DNA from: Cephalopachus bancanus
Taxonomy: Eukaryota > Chordata > Mammalia > Primates > Tarsiidae
Assembly (NCBI GenBank): GCA_027257055.1
Contig: JAPVLO010000182.1
Coordinates: 744,001 to 808,000, forward strand
Direction: 5' to 3'
DNA: 64,000 nucleotides
Positions within the stretch are counted from its first letter, which is position 1, and each line of letters begins with the position of its first letter. Shown here piece by piece: positions 22,804-34,556 of the stretch. The translations under genes were made by a program, and so were the position numbers. A model generated the notes under the pieces. The model was given only the letters and a program-made list of their open reading frames with translations. It had not been told where the DNA came from and did not search any database.

Positions 22804-23810
22804 CACTGGAAAACGCTCAAATTCTCTGTGCTTACTCAGCACTATATCTGTTGAAATAGGCAAAAATCTAACTCAAATTAGATAAATCAACCACATGATG
22901 GTAGTGGCGGGAATTTAACAGTTCGCAGAACTAAAAAGTGTAAGGATGGATTCAGGATGCCTGAATTGAAAAGTTCAAATAACAGACATTCTCTCTGTCT
23001 CTCTCTCTCCCTCTTTTGGCTTTTCCTTTCTCTGTGCTGATTCCACGTGCAGGTTACACATTCCAGTGTGTTCAGATTTAAACAATTTTTTTGATTAGCC
23101 ATTCCAGTGATTTGATCCTAGTTTCTGGGTCACATGCCCACCCCTGACCCAATTACTGGTCTGTGGATGTGGGAGATGCTGATTGGCCAGGCCTGGGTTA
23201 TAGATCCAGTCCTGGAATTGGTCAACGAAGAGGCAGAGGTGGGGGAGATAGCACCTTCTTCCAGACAAGACTCAAGATGAAGGACAGGTGGTCCCTCAGA
23301 AGAGAATGAAGGTGCTGATCAAGAAAAAGTGGGAACGAATGCCGAACCATCAAAAAACAGTAGGTGCATTCTGCAGTCCATCTCTTAGCTTCCCTCCTTC
23401 TATACATACCGTTTTTTAAATGTCCCCACTCGACAGCATGCAATTATTCTACATGTGCATGAAGATGCATTCACCCACACTCCAAAAACAAACCAACAAA
23501 AACGCGTGTCTAACTCTTCTCTTGTGTCTTGCTTTTTCTTCGTCTTGTCTAGTTTTAAGTGATTTTCATTCTTTCTTTCTCACAGCCTTTGGCTAAGCTA
23601 CAAATCTGGTGACTCTCCACACCATCAGTGTAAAACGGTGGAGGGAAAAAGAGAGGACCGTCTACAGGAAAACAAAGGAAAGGACAAATAACCAGCACAA
23701 AGCCTGCACTGTAGGAGATGTTGAGTTACGTTCATTAGAAATAGCAAGACTCATCTGCCACAAGGAACTGGGTTTTTTGGCCAATTTAGCTACTTTCAGT
23801 TTTCCTCTCA
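22201..23810. other. No gene recognised
   Basis: Contains the CA repeat below and a CT-rich patch near 22990-23015. A segment at 23110-23220 (GGTCACATGCCCACCCCTG) looks like an old repeat that I cannot name. Confidence 0.35.
22755..22801. repeat. (CA)n microsatellite
   Basis: About 23 uninterrupted CA units. Confidence 0.97.
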
Positions 23811-23819
23811 AGAAGGATT

Positions 23820-24116
23820 ATTATTATTATTTTTTTTTGAGTTGGAGTCTCACTCTGTCGCCCAGACTGGAGTGCAGCGGCCGCTCCCGGCCACCGCAGC
23901 CTCGACCTGCCGGGCTCCGGCGATCCTTCTGCCTCAGCCTTCCAAGGAGCCGGAATTACAGGCACGTGCTACCATGCTCAGCTAATTTTTGGTTTATTGT
24001 GGAGATGAGGTCTCGCCAAGTTGCCCAGGCGGGTCTCGAACCCGTGTGCTCAGGCAGTCCACTCACCTCAGCCTCCCAAAGGCGCGGGATTACAGGCTGA
24101 GCCACCGAGCCCGGCT
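23820..24116 (-). mobile_element. Full-length young Alu
   Basis: Flanked by AGAAGGATT at 23811-23819 and 24117-24125. Confidence 0.92.
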
Positions 24117-24125
24117 AGAAGGATT

Positions 24126-24856
24126 CTTATTGACTGTTTTTCTCCATGACCACAACTGTGATGAAAATTGGGGAGGACTCCCCTTCCTGGGTCTGAACTG
24201 TCTTAGCTACCAGCTTGCTCTTGTATTTCAGAGGCTTGACCCTGGCCTGGGGGTTTCTGCTTTTAAAGGAAAGACCTCAGAGCTAATTCATTTGAACAGT
24301 CTTTAACGGTCAACATCTTGGCCTCGGTCTACAGGCACTTTGAAAGAACTGTCTAAAGGTGAAGAAGACTAATGAATTTGCCTTTTGATATACGGTAGTG
24401 TCCTAGTGGATAGCACTTTTATTTAGGGTGACCTGCTTTAGAACTGCCATCTAGGTATAATTATTAATAGCACCCATACTCACATTCAGGCTTGTCCCAT
24501 TTTGGATAAGAAATTATTTGGTCAACCTACTTAAAATGGGGTTAAATTCTTCTCTTCCTCTGGCAGGGACAGCGTGGCAGGAGAACTTTGATGCAGACTC
24601 AGGAGACAGTCTTTCCATTATCGGTTTTTTTTTTTTTTACCTTTCATGTCTTTGCTGTCACTGAGCAGGGGAAGTGAATTTAAGTTTTCCAGCCTGGCAT
24701 GGTGTAATAAATGTGACTCTCCACCATTTGGGTTTGCTGACTACAGGCAAAAAGGTATCTTTAAGTCAGGCTGTAATTTCCTCCTCTCTGCTATTACATA
24801 GACCAGTTTCAACATTAGCATACCTTTTTCTTTAGGACATTAAAAAAAACAAATAA
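24126..24856. other. Unannotated DNA
   Basis: No gene or clear repeat apart from a T run at 24627-24638. Confidence 0.35.
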
Positions 24857-25168
24857 GCTGGGCTCGCTGGCTGAGTCTGTAATCCCCCGTCTTTGGGAGG
24901 CTGAGGTGAGTGGATTGCCTGAGCCCAAGGGTTCGAGACCCGCCTGGGCACCGAGACCTCATCTCTACAATAAATCAAAAAATCAGCCGGGCGTGGTAGC
25001 GCATGCCTGTAATTCCGGCTACTCGGAAGGCTGAGGCGGAAGGAGCGCCGGAGCCCAGCAGGTCGAGGCTGCGGTGGAAGGGAGCGGCCACTGCACTCCA
25101 GTCTGGGCGACAGAGTGAGACGCCGACTCAAAAACAACAACAACAGCAAAAACAAACAAACAAACAAA
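24857..25168 (+). mobile_element. Full-length Alu
   Basis: GCTGGGCTCGCTGGCTGAG through a (CAAA)n tail. Confidence 0.92.
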
Positions 25169-25552
25169 CTATAAGTAGTCCATGCCCTTTGAAACCCTGA
25201 CATTTGTCAGTCAAGACCTCTCAGACTCCACCCTTGAAATGCTGGGGGCGGAGACCTTTCATTGCCTTCTTGGCTACCAAAACGCGATGCTTCCCGATTC
25301 CCCAGCCTGGGGCGGAGGGTCTTTCTTACCATTCCTCAACTCAGCCAACTGCACATTTAAGGGTCTGTGCTACAACATCCCACTTCCAGCTGTGTATAAC
25401 TCTTGGATGCCAGTGATGGAGCTTACCTCAAAATAACTTAAGCCCCAAAGGGAATGTTTTGGCTCACATACCTAAAAAAACCTAGGGGTGTCTTGGCTTT
25501 AGGCATGATCAAACAATACCACAAAAATTTTGCTTATTGCAAATAATCTCTG

Positions 25553-25553
<1 letters not shown>

Positions 25554-25588
<35 letters not shown>
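25554..25588. repeat. (CA)n microsatellite
   Basis: About 17 CA units, then an imperfect continuation. Confidence 0.95.
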
Positions 25589-25589
<1 letters not shown>

Positions 25590-26639
25590 ACACAATACAC
25601 ACACCTTTTCACAACTCTGCTTCCTTTAATGGCTTATTCCTTGTACGGCACTGGGTTGGCTCATCGGAAGGTCTCGATCATTACCCATCACTGAGGTGGT
25701 GAAGACTCGGCCTCTCTCCCTCCAAACCACAAGGACTAAGAGTGGAAAGGGAATTGTCTCCCAAAGCTGCTATTTAAAAAAAAAAAAAAGAGGAGATGGA
25801 TGCTTGCTAGGCTAAGAAAAACGACAGATGTCCATCTTGTACTTGGAAACTTAAAAAATGTAGGCAAATCTGTCCAGGCTCAAGGCCCCATTTGGGAAAT
25901 GCGGGCGAGAATAATTATTTCCTCTCCATCAAAGTGGTGAAGAACAACAACCAAAAGAAAGGGTAGAATATTTGCTGAATTTTAAAATCAAACCTGAACC
26001 ACAGGCTTGAGAAGTTCGACATTTCAAAAGCTGCTCTGAGCCTTTTGAACTTATTGTCAAGCTGGAAAACGCTTCATCCTCTGACAGTGGAGAAAGCCTC
26101 ACTGCCCGCCTTCCACTGGTTCGTCTCTGACCTTCCCCTGAGGGCAAGACGGGCAGCGGAGGGCGCATGACCAGGCAGAAAGGAATGCCATTTCCGTCTG
26201 GTCTCGCCTCTGCCTATCTCTGCTGGGAATGTGCAGTCTGCTCATGTCAGCCGCAACATCTTCAGCAGTGATACGTTGCAGGAATTAGTTAATCCAACAA
26301 GTATTTGCTGGATGCTAATCTCTTATCCCGCCGTCTCTCTCCTCTTCGTTGCCCTCTGTCTCTCCCGAGACCTTTCCCATCGGCATTTAAACATCCCCAA
26401 GGATCTCTCATCTTAAAGACTAAACAAATAAAAACTCCACAGACAATTTTTCTTTGATCCCGCTTCCTTGCCAGCGACCACCTCTTCTTAACCAAATTTC
26501 ACACACCCCGTGTCCCTCTGTACTGCACTTCCCCTCTCCCAGTTCCGCCTGAGGCCGCTTCTGTGCGCTCCGGGCGCTCACCGGAGCAGAAGGCGCATGG
26601 AAAGTGCCTTACTTTCTCAGAACTCAAACCCTTGCATGT
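25589..26639. other. Repeat-poor DNA, no gene seen
   Basis: No Alu, L1 or supported exon. Confidence 0.35.
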
Positions 26640-26830
26640 GGCTGTGTTACAGCGCTTAAACACTGTGAGAATGGTTTGTGGGTTGTCTGTCTTTTCCACT
26701 TGTGTGTGGGCTCCCCGAGGGCCAGACACGCCTCACAGTTACGCAGTGAACTGCTTCTTACTGTTGAACATTGTGTGTCTGCTCCAGGCACGGGGACCGG
26801 CGCGAAACAAGTGTTAAATAAATCTTTGCG
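26640..26830 (+). mobile_element. L2-type relic
   Basis: GGGCTCCCCGAGGGCCAGACACG ... GTGTTAAATAAATC resembles the L2 3' segment. Confidence 0.45.
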
Positions 26831-27349
26831 GCAGTAGCAAATTAAGCAAGATTGAAAACAAAAAGGAAAGAATCAGGGTTGAAATGGGGTGGGGATAATG
26901 AGTGAAAGTTTAAGTGTCCCGAGCTGAAGTTAAATGTGGGAGGAGGAGGAGAATGTATGTATCAGAAGCAAAGCAGGAAATAGCTTCAATGGGAGAAAGC
27001 AGACAATGATGCTACAGGCAACCATAGCATCTTTTCACACGGAACACTACTAGAGGCTACTCGAGTTGCCAAACAATGGCATATTTGGGGGGAGGGAGGA
27101 GGAGTTTCAATGCAATGCTACCAGGCTGCCAACGCCAAGGGGCAGTCATTTGTAGGATCCAGAAAATCCAAGGGTGACCGCACAATTAATTTAGGTGGAC
27201 AGTCAACAGAGTGACATGCAACAGGAACTTCTGGGAGGCGAACAACCCCACTTGCAGGCTTCTCAGCCTTTAACCCACTTGAACCCAGCTCATCTTCCCT
27301 GTGGTTAAGAATCTGTAGAGAAAGAAAACTACAGGAGTCTACCAGTGGG
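26831..27349. other. Unannotated DNA before CpG island
   Basis: Purine-rich in places; nothing gene-like. Confidence 0.35.
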
Positions 27350-27361
27350 TAAACTTTTCTT

Positions 27362-27653
27362 GTCTTTTTTCTCGGAGTTGGAGTCTCACTCTGTCGCCCA
27401 GGCTGGAGTGCAGTGACACACTCACAGCCACCTTGGCGTCGACTTGCTAGGCTCTGGCGAGCCTTCCATCTCAGCCTTCCAAGTAGCCGGAACTACAGGT
27501 GCGTGCTGCCAGCCCGGCTCGTTCTTTGATTTATTGTAGAGACGAGGTCTCGCCAAATTGCCAGGGCTGGTCTCGAAGCTGCGGGCTCCGGCAATCCACT
27601 CGCCTCGGCCGCCCAGAGTGCTGGGGTGACAGGCTGAGCCACCGAGCCCGGCC
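27362..27653 (-). mobile_element. Full-length Alu
   Basis: Flanked by TAAACTTTTCTT at 27350-27361 and 27654-27665. Confidence 0.92.
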
Positions 27654-27754
27654 TAAACTTTTCTTAAAAACGTGAGCTACACTCCTCGCCCAAATGCTTG
27701 AATTCCTATGGATTCGAGACAAGTGGAGACGATAGACAATTATGGCTTTCTTTC

Positions 27755-28021
27755 TTCTTTGGGGGGGTTGGAGTCTCACTCTGTCGCCCGGACCGGAGCG
27801 CGCGGCCGCTCCCGGCCCCCGCAGCCTCGACCCGCCGGGCTCCGCGATCCTTCCGCCTCCGCCTTCCGAGAGGCCGGACCCACAGGCGCGCGACCACCCC
27901 GGCTGACTTTCTGACTTCGTGTCGAAGTGCCCAGGCGGGTCTCGAACCCGCGGGCTCAGGCCACCCACTCCCCTCAGCCCCCCAAAGGCGCGGGACGGCA
28001 GGCCGAGCCACCGAGCCGGGC
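27755..28021 (-). mobile_element. Alu at CpG-island edge
   Basis: Unusually GC-rich, with the T-arm-like block at 27935-27951. Imperfect flanking repeats AATTATGGCTTTCT / AATCGCGGCTTTCT. Several changes from the consensus are toward G or C. Confidence 0.9.
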
Positions 28022-28401
28022 AATCGCGGCTTTCTAGCTGGATGCCCGTCGAACCCGGCTCTCGCGTCCCGGAACACGTCTCGCCCTAGCCGGGCTGGTC
28101 ACCGGCAGAACGGGCTGCGGCCGTCCGGGCGCCACGTGGCCCTCCCTGGTCTTCCCGCGAGGGTCTGAGTCCGCGGTCCCAGGCCTCGACGAAAGGCCCG
28201 GCGGGCGCTGCGGCTCCTCGCTCGCAGTCGCAGCCCGGCTCCGCTCGCCCGCCACGGTCCCCAGCGCGCGCTTGCTGCACGGGCGCCGGCGCCTCTGCTT
28301 CACGCGGCCCAGGCGGCGGAGGCCTGGCGGCGAACGGGAAAGCGGCCGGCGAGGCCCGGCGTGCCCGAGCTCTGACGTGCCTGGTGTCTGAGCCGCGTGA
28401 T

Positions 28402-28438
28402 GTCCGCTGAACGTAACGTAACGTCCGCTGAACGTAAC
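28402..28438 (+). repeat. Short direct repeat in promoter island
   Basis: GTCCGCTGAACGTAAC occurs at 28402-28417 and 28423-28438. Confidence 0.85.
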
Positions 28439-28911
28439 GGCTTTCCTCGAAAAGGCGTCTGGGACGAGGCCCACACCGGAGGGAGCCACGTCGCCAGGCC
28501 GGGATCTCGCCGAGGCCTCAGGGCCGCGGCGCCAGGCTGCGAGGGACCCGACTCCCGGCGGGCGGTCGAGGCCTGCGGGCGGTCGAGGCCTGCGGCCAGC
28601 CCCCGGCAGCGCCCGGCGCACGCGGAAAGGAAGGAGGGCGTCGCCCGGAGGTCCGCCCGACGCGAACTCGACGCCGGCGTCCTCTCTCCGCAGGGGAGGC
28701 CGCGGCCCCGCAGGGCCCCGCAAGCCCCGCACGCCGCGCCGTCGGGCGGCCGCGTCCCGCCCGGCGACCGCAGGCGGGGCCCGGCGCGCGGCGCGGGAGC
28801 CACGCGTGCCCGCGGCGGCGGGGCCGGGACCCCGCCGCTCCCGCCCCCGCCCCCGCCCCGGCCCCCCCCCCGGCCGGCGGCCCCCGCCGCGGGGGCAGGA
28901 AGCCCCCGCGA

Positions 28912-28937
28912 ACTACAACTCGGGGCATGCTGGGAAC
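28912..28937 (+). promoter_or_regulatory. ZNF143/THAP11-like (SBS) promoter element
   Basis: ACTACAACTC is followed directly by GGGGCATGCTGGGAA. Both halves resemble the known ACTACAATTCCC and GGCATGCTGGGA motifs bound by ZNF143 at CpG-island promoters. The match is read by eye and is imperfect in spacing and orientation. Confidence 0.45.
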
Positions 28938-28939
28938 GT

Positions 28940-29168
28940 CCCCGCGCTCCTCCCAGGAAGCGTCCTTTGTCCGGCCCCGCAGGAAGCGGCGAGGAGGCGG
29001 CCGGGCGGCCAGCCAGTCGGCGGCCAGCCGCGCGCCGCCGAGCCAGCCAGCCAGCCAGCGGCCGCCGCCGCCGCCGCCCCCGGGCCGCCGCGCCGCGCCG
29101 CGGGGCTCGCGCCGCCGGCGCGCCCCCGCGCGCCCGCCCCCGCGCCGCCCGCGCCCGCCGCCGCGCAG
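28940..29168 (+). other. ZNF697: Candidate non-coding first exon of ZNF697
   Basis: A good donor, GCGCAG|GTAGGAG, lies at 29168/29169 in the core of the main CpG island, just downstream of a ZNF143-like element at 28912-28937. The distance to the coding exons (about 24 kb) gives a gene length near 28-31 kb, close to my memory of the human gene. The start is not determined; 28940 is only the end of the promoter motif. Transcript evidence is needed to confirm it. Confidence 0.4.
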
Positions 29169-30585
29169 GTAGGAGCGCGGCGGGGGCGGGCTCCGCGCCG
29201 CGGGGGCGGGCTGGCCCGGGCCGCCCGGCCGCCGCGGGTGGGCGTGCGCCCGGCGCGGCGGCGGCGCGGCCGGCCGAGCTGCGCCGCGCGCGCGGGGGCC
29301 GGCGGCGCCGGGCCCGGGCGAGGGCGGGGCGGGGCTGCGGCGCGGGGGAGCGGCGGCGCCGCGGGGAGCCCGGGGCCGCCCGCCGCCCCCGCCGCCCGCC
29401 GCAGGGGCCGCCGAGACCCTCGGCCGCGGAGCCCGGGAGGAGCCCGCGGCGAGGACGGGCAAGGGCTTTGTGTGCGCCGCGGCCCGGCCCGCGCCCGCAG
29501 CCCGCCGGGTGCGGGAGCCGCGCCGAGGCGCGCGGGAGCGGCAGCGGGTGCCGCGGGCCCGCGGGCGGAGCGCGGGGCTCTCCCCTCGCCCATTCCGCCG
29601 CCTCGGACGGGCGCCCGGGCTGCCGCCAGACCCGCAGATGGCACCGCGGGACCGGCGGGCGGAGGGTGGGCGGCGGCTGGTCCCGGGAGGCCCCCCGCGC
29701 GGACGTCCGTGTCGGCCGTGGGCGCGTGGCGGGCAGGGCTGGAGCCGGCGCCCGGGGCATGCCCGGCCCGGTGCTGCGAGGGGAGGCAGCGCGTGAGGCG
29801 GGGGCGAGGAGAGGCTGCGGGCGCCGCGCCGTGGGGGGCGGAGGGTGCCCGCGGCCGGCGTGCGTTGTGGCCACGCTTCCAGACTCGATTGCCACTTCCT
29901 CCGGAACTTTGCATGATTTTCCTTGTTCTTAGCCGCCCCCCACCCCTGATTCCCCCACCCCTTGCTCCGTAAGCGCTGGGCGGAATTCGGCTCGGTGGTG
30001 AAGCGTGTCTGCCCTTGTAACTGGCGTGCTCGTCCTTAGCCTGCAGGGTGACACGAACCCCGCACGCCCGTGGCTGGGGGAGCACGTGGTGATGCGGCTG
30101 GCTGCCGGCCGGCCGGCGAGTCGCCTCCCAGGCGCCGGGCCGGGAGGCGGCAGCTTTGGGCACAGCCCGAGCGACGGTCGTGGCCGACCCGCCGGCCGGA
30201 GCGGCCTTTCCCCTCCCCCGCGCCGCGGCCGTCCGCAGCTTTGCCGCCTTCTCGCAACAAGGCGGCGCTTGGGTGCTGCTTGACGTGCAGCGCGTTGGAA
30301 GAGCCTTGCGAGATGCCGTCGGCGCGGCGGGGCGGTCGTCCCCCAGGCTCGGGGCAGGAGGGCGCAGCGAGAGCGGTGCCCCGGGTGAATGGTGTGGAGG
30401 GAGACAGGGCCTGTTCACCGGCGTCTCTGGGGGACACCAGACATCCGGACGAGATAGGAGGGGAGGGGAGGGGAGAGCGGAACCGTTGTCGGGGATGAGG
30501 GCGTGAGGATGACGAGGTGAGGGGGGAGGGCTCTGTGAACTCAGGTGGTTACGAGTCCGAACACGCTGGCGCGCGCGCTCTCTCC

Positions 30586-30650
30586 CTCTCTCCGTCTCTC
30601 TGTCTCTGTCTCTCTCTGTCTCTCTCTGTCTCTCTCTGTCTCTCTCTGTG
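30586..30650. repeat. (TCTCTGTC)n-like tract
   Basis: CT-rich tandem repeats at the downstream edge of CpG island 1. Confidence 0.9.
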
Positions 30651-31109
30651 TTGGAGGTGGGAGTTGTTGAGAGAACGTTGATGTCAAAAGTTCAGCCTTG
30701 CTTGAAAAAGTAAGATCGCATTCGAACCGAGATCACAAATGTGAAGTCAGGCTGTCTTGGACCTCGCACGAAGGAAGACGGGCCTGCCCCGACAGTGGGG
30801 TTTAGGGGTGAGTGGGTGCAAACCCGACGGAAAGACCAGCTGGTGCAGCTGGACCGAACTGGGGAACGGTGAGCTCCATGAAGACAGCGGGACTGAGGCT
30901 GAGGAGGTTGCATCACATTTCCCCTCCCCCCCACCGAAAGCTCTTTGGATTTCCCCAGAATCCGCGTTTGCCTAGTTTCCAGTGTGCAGTGACTGGAAGG
31001 AGAAAGGGTTCGGGTCAGTTGCCCAGGTGTTACACAAAGGCAAGAAGGAGCTGGTCCGCTTACGTAGAAGGAAAAAAATAGCTGCAGTGCCGTTAAGAGA
31101 TCCGGAGCC

Positions 31110-31409
31110 AGGCTCGGTGGCTCAGCCTGTCACCCCGCGCCTTTGGGAGGCTGAGGTAAGTGGATGGCCTGAGCCCGCGGGTTCGAGACCCGCCTGGGCA
31201 GCGAGACCTCATCTCTACAATACATCAAAAAAAAAAACCAGCCGGGCGTGGTAGCGTGCGCCTGTAATTCCGGCTACTCGGAAGGCTGAGGCGGAAGGAG
31301 CGCCGGAGGAGCCCAGCAGGTGGAGGCTGCGGTGGCCGGGAGCGGCCACTGCACCCCAGTCTGGGCGACAGAGTGGGACTCCGACTCAAAAAAAAAAAAA
31401 GAGAGAGAG
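31110..31409 (+). mobile_element. Full-length young Alu
   Basis: Perfect flanking repeats AGATCCGGAGCC (31098-31109 and 31410-31421). T-arm-like block at 31177-31193. Confidence 0.94.
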
Positions 31410-31421
31410 AGATCCGGAGCC

Positions 31422-32273
31422 TGAATCTATGTCCGTGCCATTTGGGCTTTTCCGTGTGTCATCTTTTTTCTTTTTCTCCCACTCCTCAGCAGGCTTCTTG
31501 GTACCACTAGCACTGTGTAGTGCTAGTGTCGTTGACGCAGATAACTCCTTCCTTTGGCGTTTTAAATCCTTTGCAATCCATGCCTCCTTTATCTGTCTTC
31601 CATTGGACCTGGGCCACCCTCATTTACCTACCCGTCCTTGCTGCAAACTACTCCCCATTTCCAGATGATGCAGCAGACATTCCTCTACCTCTGTGACTCC
31701 ATAAGGTTGAACCCCATGCCTGCTGGACGTCACTGCACTAACTGAGCCTACTTGTTTTTGTCCAGCTGATTAATTAGCTCCCTTGTAGACGTCTTCCTAG
31801 ACTTCCCAGCCAGAATTCGTTATTTCTGTGGCACTTTGTATTATTTCAGTCTGTCTTGTGACAGTCATCTTGTTTCCTCTCAAACGGTAAACCCCTGGAG
31901 GTCAATGACTCTCTCTGCCCAGTGTTTAATGCCCAGTGTTTGATTTGAAAAGCATGAATAAGTGAAGGAACGAGTGAAAAAAATGCATACATCTTAATTC
32001 TCTCTCCTTTTCTGTAGCAAAAAGGGGATAGAGCCTTTCTCATAGTCCTGTGAGGATTCACTGCAATTGTGAAGACAAAGCACTAGTATATACCAGACGA
32101 AAGTTTTTCTTTTTGCTCCTGGATTAAGAACCCCTAAATGGACCTGTCACAGTGTCTGGTACAAAGACATTCATGAAACTTTTGTTGAATAGGCTCTTTG
32201 CCAGCTTAAAATTCAAGCTCTATAGGTGGTATATGGAGTGCATTACTCCTAAGTGAATAATCAACAATTTGGT
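31422..32273. other. Intron 1 DNA with L2-like relics
   Basis: Diverged L2-like segments at about 31590-31980; no exon was recognised. Confidence 0.35.
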
Positions 32274-32552
32274 TTTTGAGCCCAGGTCTCTATCACCCAG
32301 GCCGGAGTACAGTGGCTTGATCATGGCTCACCACACCCTTGACGTTCTGGGCTAAGGCTCTCCTTCCATCTCAGCCTTCCGGGTAGCTGGGATTGCAGGT
32401 ATGTACCACCATGCCCGGCTAATTTTTACTGTGTAGAGACGAGGTCTCACTGTATTGCCTAGGATGGTCTCCATTTCTGGGCTCAAGCAATCCTCCTGCC
32501 TCAGCCTCCCGAAGTACTGGGATTGCAGGTGTGACCCACCATCTCTGGCAAA
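32274..32552 (-). mobile_element. Old Alu (AluJ-like)
   Basis: Diverged dimer without young-lineage markers. Confidence 0.85.
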
Positions 32553-32879
32553 TAATTTTTGTCATTCTCCTGGACCGAAGAAGGTAATAGTTTCCTTTCC
32601 ATTGTGAAAGGAAACAATTCCTTTCAATTCCTTTCCAAGACTGTCCTGCTGTTCACAGTAAGCCAGATATCTACCATGTCCATTTTATTTTATAGCCCAA
32701 GCAGTCTGCCAGGATTAAAATGTAGCATGTAGAAGTGCAAGACAAATCAGACTTTCCGATTTCCCCAAAGATATTGCAATTTGTTAGTCACTCACTGATA
32801 CCTAACTGGGAAAATTTTCATGCTTCGTTGTTATATGATTACATCAATAGTCACCACTTATTGGACAGTTATATAGGAG

Positions 32880-33085
32880 CTATTAAACTAGATATTTTAC
32901 ATGTGTTCTTTATTTAATCTGATGATCTACATATTGTTATCTCCATTGTAGAAATAAGGAAACCAGGGCTCAGGGAAAAGTTAAGAAACTTGTCTGGAGT
33001 TCCAGATTCTGAACTGGAGATAGATTGGAATTTACGTCTGGTGACTGCCAAGTCTGTTCAGAGTTTGCTTTCCATGAGAGAAAAC
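32880..33085 (-). mobile_element. MIR relic
   Basis: GGAAACCAGGGCTCAGGGAAAAGTTAAGAAACTTG is the complement of the MIR core. Confidence 0.75.
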
Positions 33086-34237
33086 TGCCAGCTCTCTGTT
33101 CCTTCTTCCTCTGAAATCTTTCACTTTTCTGTTTCCTACTAGGAATATAGTTGGGCTTCTAAAAGCATCCTAATGGATCGCGTTCTAAGGAGCACTGTTT
33201 TTTCATAAATTTGTTATTTTTATGTTTCTAAACTCCTATGGCCATCAGCTGCAAAGTCTAGGTTCAGAATCCCTAATAAGACCTGTGGGTACAGAATTGT
33301 GTTTGGATTATTTTCTTTTTTTCTTTTAACCTATCTGAATCCTTTCTGTTCCTCTCTTCAGGTCAAGTCTCACTGCTTCTAGGTGGGCTTTCTTGACTAT
33401 ACAAGGCTACCCTTAGCTTGTCCTCTAAACTCTTGCACTATTTGAAATACCTAGGGTTCCAGGGTCTTCCTCATGAAAGTAGACTTGAGTGCACCTCCCT
33501 CCACATGTCAGGGTCTGTATGTCCAGAACATACTATGTATTCCCCACACATGACTGGGTCTGTATGTCTAGAACACAACCTGACATGTGGACATGCAGAC
33601 ACGGAGTTAATGATGAATTGATGACTACAATGCAGAAACTTAGACACGAAACATGATTTGCGCGTTGACAGTTTGCTCCTGTTGTAGAAGAGGAATAATG
33701 ATTTTCCTGGTCATTTTTCACTCTTCTCACACGACTGCCGAAAGAGGTGAGCACCCTCTGGAAATCGCTAGAGCAGATCTCCGTAATGCTGGGTTTTCTG
33801 AGCTTGAGTGCTTATAGTGTTTATAGTGTTTTAGGTGGCATGGGTGGGGTGTTGCTTTACTACCTTCCCCTTTGCTATGGTGTCCATCCTCTGCCACGTC
33901 TACGAAAGGCCTTATGGCTGCATACCTGAGAAAATCAGGGATTTCCCTGACTCTGTAGGTATGGGGGAGGGGGGTGAAGAAGGAAGACAGTTCACTCAGT
34001 TTTCACCTGCGCGCCAAGATTTGTGTGGGGCATAGGTTTGCTCTATTGCCTCATGTATTGGTGGGGGGTGGTAAGAAGATGAGCAGTCACTCCTGTGGGT
34101 GGAAGAGGGCTTCACCTGTCGTGAGACTGAACCCATCTCATGAGGCTGATTGGGCCCTCTTTTTCTCTGACTTCAAGGCTGCACAGAGCTCTGAAATCCT
34201 TGGTATAAACCTGGTGTGTAATATGGGTTGCTATAAG
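33086..34237. other. Intron 1 DNA, no feature seen
   Basis: A local imperfect duplication (GGGTCTGTATGTCCAGAACA / GGGTCTGTATGTCTAGAACA) lies at 33510-33576. Confidence 0.4.
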
Positions 34238-34247
34238 CACATTAGTC

Positions 34248-34546
34248 TTTTTTTTTTCTTTTTTGAGTCGGAGTCTCACTCTGTCATCCAGGCTGGTGTG
34301 CAGTGGTACGCTCACAGCCACCGCGGCCTCGACCTGCCGGGCTCCGGCGATCCTTCCGCCTCAGCCTTCCAAGTAGCTGGAACGACAGGCACATGCCACC
34401 ACACTCGGCTAATTTTTTCATTTATTGTAGAGATGAGGTCTCACCAAGTTGCCCAGGCTGGTCTTGAACCCCTGGACTCAGGCAATCCTCTTGCCTTGGC
34501 CTCCCAGAGTGCTGGGGTTCCAGGCTTGAGCCACCACGTCGGGCCT
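34248..34546 (-). mobile_element. Full-length Alu
   Basis: Flanked by CACATTAGTC at 34238-34247 and 34547-34556. Confidence 0.92.
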
Positions 34547-34556
34547 CACATTAGTC

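Larger units (their letters stand above)
27770..30500. promoter_or_regulatory. Large CpG island, probable ZNF697 promoter
   Basis: The block is extremely GC-rich with abundant unmutated CpG, densest at 28050-29870, against an AT-richer, repeat-rich background. It is free of interspersed repeats except for the Alu at its left edge. It holds GC-box-like GGGGCGGG runs (for example 29181-29210), poly-C runs at 28840-28875 and no TATA box near the candidate start. Long open frames on both strands here are a by-product of few AT-rich stop codons. Confidence 0.8.

Noticed and set aside
23609..24100. 163-residue frame
   Set aside because: A translated Alu with a short unique leader and no supporting splice signals.
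28300..29972. Overlapping open frames of 388-531 residues on both strands
   Set aside because: They lie in the CpG island core where stop codons are rare; the translations are Arg/Ala/Pro/Gly-rich in every frame with no domain, and they overlap the candidate promoter.
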